NCBI GenBank assembly: GCA_001549895.1
Contig: AP014719.1
Span: 3,534,001 to 3,598,000 of the forward strand
DNA: 64,000 bases
Reading direction: 5' to 3'
DNA from: Arthrobacter sp. Hiyo8
GTDB lineage: Bacteria > Actinomycetota > Actinomycetes > Actinomycetales > Micrococcaceae
This document shows, piece after piece, positions 61,467 to 64,000 of this stretch (position 1 is the first letter of the stretch; each line of letters begins with the position of its first letter). Made by a program: the position numbers and the translations under genes. The notes under the pieces were generated by a model. That model ran no database searches and was not told the origin of the DNA. It saw nothing but the letters and a program-made list of their open reading frames with translations.

Positions 61467-61783
61467 GTTCCTCCAATGGGCGGTCCGCGCATCATCGGGC
61501 GTCTGAACCGGGTTTCCACCGGCCGGTAGCTGCTTATGGGGCGTGGTTCCGTTGTAACGGAAGCGTTGCAACAAGAAGCGCTGTTGACAACCGAGTATAC
61601 CCAAAGGCCCTGCAACGTCAGGGATTCGTGTCACCTTCAGCCCATGTTTGCGACATATTTGTGCCGTATAAGGCAGGATTGGCAGGAGGTTGCTCGCGGC
61701 TTGGAACGAAATGGGCCCATCGAGGATCCCATGAAGGCGCGGCGAGGTGAGGGACACAGTGAGGTCAGGGGCGCAGTGAAGTC
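61467..61783. promoter_or_regulatory. Region upstream of glnR
   Basis: No gene is supported. GTTGTAAC (61551) and GTTGCAAC (61565) lie 14 bases apart about 85-100 bases before the glnR start and could be regulator half-sites. The rest is unassigned. Confidence 0.35.
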
Positions 61784-62509
61784 TTGGAGCATCGGGTGGT
61801 CGGCCTCGTGGCGCTCGCGGTTTTCGTCGCCAGCTCTTACGGCCCCACGGAAGGGTTGGTCGCCGTCGGAATCCTGGCGTCGGCCGCGGTTGGCATCGGC
61901 TGGCCCCACTTTCTAGCCGTCCCGGCGAAGAAAACGCTCGCCACGGTGATCGGCCTGAGCGGCGCGGGTTCAGCCTTGGCTGCCGGCTTCGTGCCAGCCC
62001 CCGGATTTCTCGATGCAACTCCGGCCTTCATCGCCGCAGGCGTGATTGCGGTGTTCGTCGTGCAGCTGATCCGCGGAACCGGTCAGGCCCAACGGCTCGA
62101 GTCCACTCTGGGCAGCTGCGCCGGTGTGCTGCTGAGCTGCCTTGGCGCTGGCTGGATTGCGGGGGCGAGGTTCAATGGGATCAAGGAAATGGTGTTGGTC
62201 GCTGCCCTCAGCGCCGCGGTCGCCCTCCTCGCCGGCTTGTTGCGATGGCCGGACCGGGTCGTGGCGCCCTTGGGCATCGTGGCCGCAGGGTTGGTGGCTC
62301 CGCTGGCAGGCCTGGTGTTCTCCAACATCGCGATCGTGGCTGCCATCGTGGTGGGCGTCGTCATCGGCTCAGTCCTGGTCAGTTTCCGTCGGATGGTGAC
62401 GCTTCGGCTCGGCCGCCTGAACTTCCCGGCTGTCCTTGGAATGGGCGTCGCCCCCGTTTGGGCGGTTGGCGCCTTGTGCTACTTCATCGACAAACTACTC
62501 ATCTACTAA
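61784..62509 (+). CDS. Multi-helix membrane protein
   Basis: A 241-residue protein with six or seven membrane helices, from TTG 61784 (EHRVVGLVALAVFVASSYGP) to FIDKLLIY. An alternative start in another frame (MKARRGEGHSEVRGAVKS) would add an N-terminal extension if a base is missing near 61780. No domain recognised. The next small gene follows in 16 bases. Confidence 0.65.
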   Translation: MEHRVVGLVALAVFVASSYGPTEGLVAVGILASAAVGIGWPHFLAVPAKKTLATVIGLSGAGSALAAGFVPAPGFLDATPAFIAAGVIAVFVVQLIRGTGQAQRLESTLGSCAGVLLSCLGAGWIAGARFNGIKEMVLVAALSAAVALLAGLLRWPDRVVAPLGIVAAGLVAPLAGLVFSNIAIVAAIVVGVVIGSVLVSFRRMVTLRLGRLNFPAVLGMGVAPVWAVGALCYFIDKLLIY

Positions 62510-62525
62510 CAGTTAGGATGGCATC

Positions 62526-62639
62526 ATGTCCGTACTTGCATTTGAAATCTTCTTCCTTGTCCTCCTCGGCCTGGCCAGCCTCTCGATGGCGTGGTTCGCT
62601 GGTTTTGTCGTTTACCGTCTCTTCAAAGGCCAGAAGTAG
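62526..62639 (+). CDS. Tiny membrane protein
   Basis: A 37-residue protein MSVLAFEIFFLVLLGLASLS, then MAWFAGFVVYRLFKGQK: one membrane helix and a basic tail. AGGA lies 8 bases before the ATG. The good ribosome site, spacing and intact frame support it, although it is below common size limits. Confidence 0.6.
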   Translation: MSVLAFEIFFLVLLGLASLSMAWFAGFVVYRLFKGQK

Positions 62640-62693
62640 AGCTCCCATCGCTTTTGATCAACCCGTACCTTCCGGTCCACTGAGGTAATTGCT

Positions 62694-63292
62694 GTGCCCA
62701 TTGAAATTCCTTCCGACCTGACACCCGAACTGGTACCCCTTTCCTGGCTCATTGGTGAGTGGGAAGGCCGGGGACGGCTTGGAAGCGGTGAAGAAGACTC
62801 GGATCACTTCATCCAGCACGTCTCCTTCACGCACCACGGCCTGCCCTACCTGGAGTATCGGGCGGAAAGCTGGCTCAGCGACGAGGACGGCACCAAATTG
62901 CGGCCCCTCACCGTGGAGACAGGCTTTTGGGCGCTGGAGCGGAAAATGCTCGACGCCGACGGCGGGCCCGGCTTGATTCCCGCGGAAATCGTCCGGTATT
63001 GAAAACTGCCGATGACGTCGAAGCCCACCGGAACGCCGACGGCGGGTTCGACATCACTGTGACGATTGTCCATCCCGGTGGCATCAGCGAGCTGTACTAC
63101 GGTCAAATCAAGGGGCCGCAGATCCAGATGAGCACCGATATGGTGATGCGCGGCGGCCACTCCAAGGAATACACTGCGGCCACACGCATCTTCGGCCTCG
63201 TGGATGGCAATCTGTTGTGGCGCTGGGATGTGTCCACTCCGGGCAAGTCGCTCGAGGCCCACGCTTCGGCTTTCCTGAACAAGCTCTCCTAG
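62694..63292 (+). CDS. Nitrobindin-like heme-binding beta-barrel protein
   Basis: About 200 residues from GTG 62694. LSWLIGEWEGRGRL is the GxWxGxG opening of the THAP4/nitrobindin (FABP-like, DUF1794) family; later parts are VSFTHHGLPYLEYRAESW, TVETGFWALE, and ISELYYGQIKGPQIQMSTD. One base is lost near 63001 in a T run. Relatives bind heme and isomerise peroxynitrite. Confidence 0.8.
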
Positions 63293-63378
63293 GGTGCTTG
63301 TTAAATAGCTTCAAGGTCTCACCGAAGAGGTCTCACTGAACGTCCCGTTTCGCAGTTCGAACCAAAGGGGAGCAGCAA

Positions 63379-64000
63379 GTGAACGAAGCAACTAAACCTG
63401 CCAGCTATGACGATCTCAAGGCGGTCTTTTTCAACGGGACGCTCAAGCCATCGCCGCAAGTGAGCAATACCGACGGACTGATTGCCATCAGCCGGCGCAT
63501 CATGGAAAAGCAGGGCGTCAGTACCCAGGTGATCCGGACCGTGGATCACGACATTGCCGCCGGTGTGTATCCGGACATGCGGGAACACGGCTGGGCGACG
63601 GATGAATGGCCGGAGTTGTATCCGGCGGTGCTGGAGGCCGACATCGTGGTGGTGGCCGGTCCTATCTGGCTTGGCGATAACTCCTCCCAGACCAAGAAGC
63701 TCATCGAGCGGCTCTACGCCCATTCGGGCCAACTCAACAGCAAAGGCCAGTGGGCCTACTATCCAAAGGTCGGCGGCTGCCTGATCACCGGCAACGAGGA
63801 CGGCATCAAGCACTGCGCCATGAACGTCCTGTACAGCCTCCAGCACGTCGGCTTCACCATTCCGCCCCAGGCCGATGCCGGCTGGATCGGCGCCGTCGGC
63901 CCCGGGCCCAGCTACCTCGACGAAGGGTCCGGTGGTCCTGAGAGCGACTTCACCAACCGGAACACCACCTTCATGACCTGGAACCTGCTCCACTACGCCC
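63379..64000 (+). CDS. Flavodoxin-family NAD(P)H oxidoreductase, 3' end outside window
   Basis: GTG 63379 with GGGGAG 8 bases upstream opens a frame to the window end. It reads LKAVFFNGTLKPSPQVSNTD (flavin phosphate loop in place of the usual GSxR), DIVVVAGPIWLGDNSSQTKK (the WxGxxS-type flavin loop), and CLITGNEDGIKHCAMNVLYS. At least 207 residues. It should be a cytoplasmic FMN-dependent reductase; substrate unknown. Confidence 0.8.
   Translation, partial: MNEATKPASYDDLKAVFFNGTLKPSPQVSNTDGLIAISRRIMEKQGVSTQVIRTVDHDIAAGVYPDMREHGWATDEWPELYPAVLEADIVVVAGPIWLGDNSSQTKKLIERLYAHSGQLNSKGQWAYYPKVGGCLITGNEDGIKHCAMNVLYSLQHVGFTIPPQADAGWIGAVGPGPSYLDEGSGGPESDFTNRNTTFMTWNLLHYA

Overview
The window is high-GC actinobacterial DNA. 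Synteny and protein style point to Arthrobacter or a close relative (Micrococcaceae): a GlnR-type regulator beside mycothiol synthase, a MaoC-like pair ahead of murB, the thyA-folA overlap, and ppk next to a Nudix/histidine-phosphatase gene. No rRNA, complete tRNA or CRISPR array was found.

Bases 1 to about 30.8 kb look like an accessory, rearranged region. In order it holds: a leftward operon of two family-2 glycosyltransferases and an HprK-like ATPase, facing a SARP-type regulator across 0.6 kb with GTTACA repeats; small orphan genes; a PAP2/rhomboid-like/lysyltransferase chimera that seems to lack its middle; a response regulator with a 5'-truncated histidine kinase; Fic and GH65 fragments beside an intact beta-phosphoglucomutase-like gene; a full IS1182-type element; an IS110-type element with a possible bridge-RNA leader; a coupled PIG-L, WbqC-like and His-rich surface protein operon; a tautomerase between 33-bp inverted repeats; a PBP1 gene, lgt and a drug exporter with its MarR regulator; and a cargo segment (HNH, DUF2510, Ltp-like superinfection-exclusion-type protein, small lipoprotein) bounded by a truncated IS1634-type and a truncated IS256-type transposase. 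A tRNA-3'-half-like sequence and a strong terminator at 30.7 kb may mark the edge of this region.

From about 31 to 34 kb there are small membrane and cell-wall proteins and a repeated intergenic module. From 34.4 kb on the content is chromosomal core: NAD(P)-binding protein, Na+/H+ antiporter, ROK regulator divergent from a GH13 glucosidase, aldo/keto reductase, a sulfonate-type ABC transporter with a TauD-like dioxygenase, CitE-like lyase, FAD monooxygenase, MaoC pair, MFS, murB, an AlkZ-like protein, asd, folA, thyA, Nudix, ppk, mshD, glnR, a nitrobindin-like protein and a flavodoxin-like gene cut by the window end. Five copies of a REP-like palindrome lie between genes from 39.8 to 54.6 kb.

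Most long genes are broken by single-base frameshifts. Wherever gene length and frame order could be compared, they fit only 1-base deletions, mostly in short G or C runs, and essential genes (lgt, asd) are hit too. I therefore read most of them as consensus-sequence errors and annotate whole genes across them. True decay (missing ends, missing internal segments, fragments) is marked as such.
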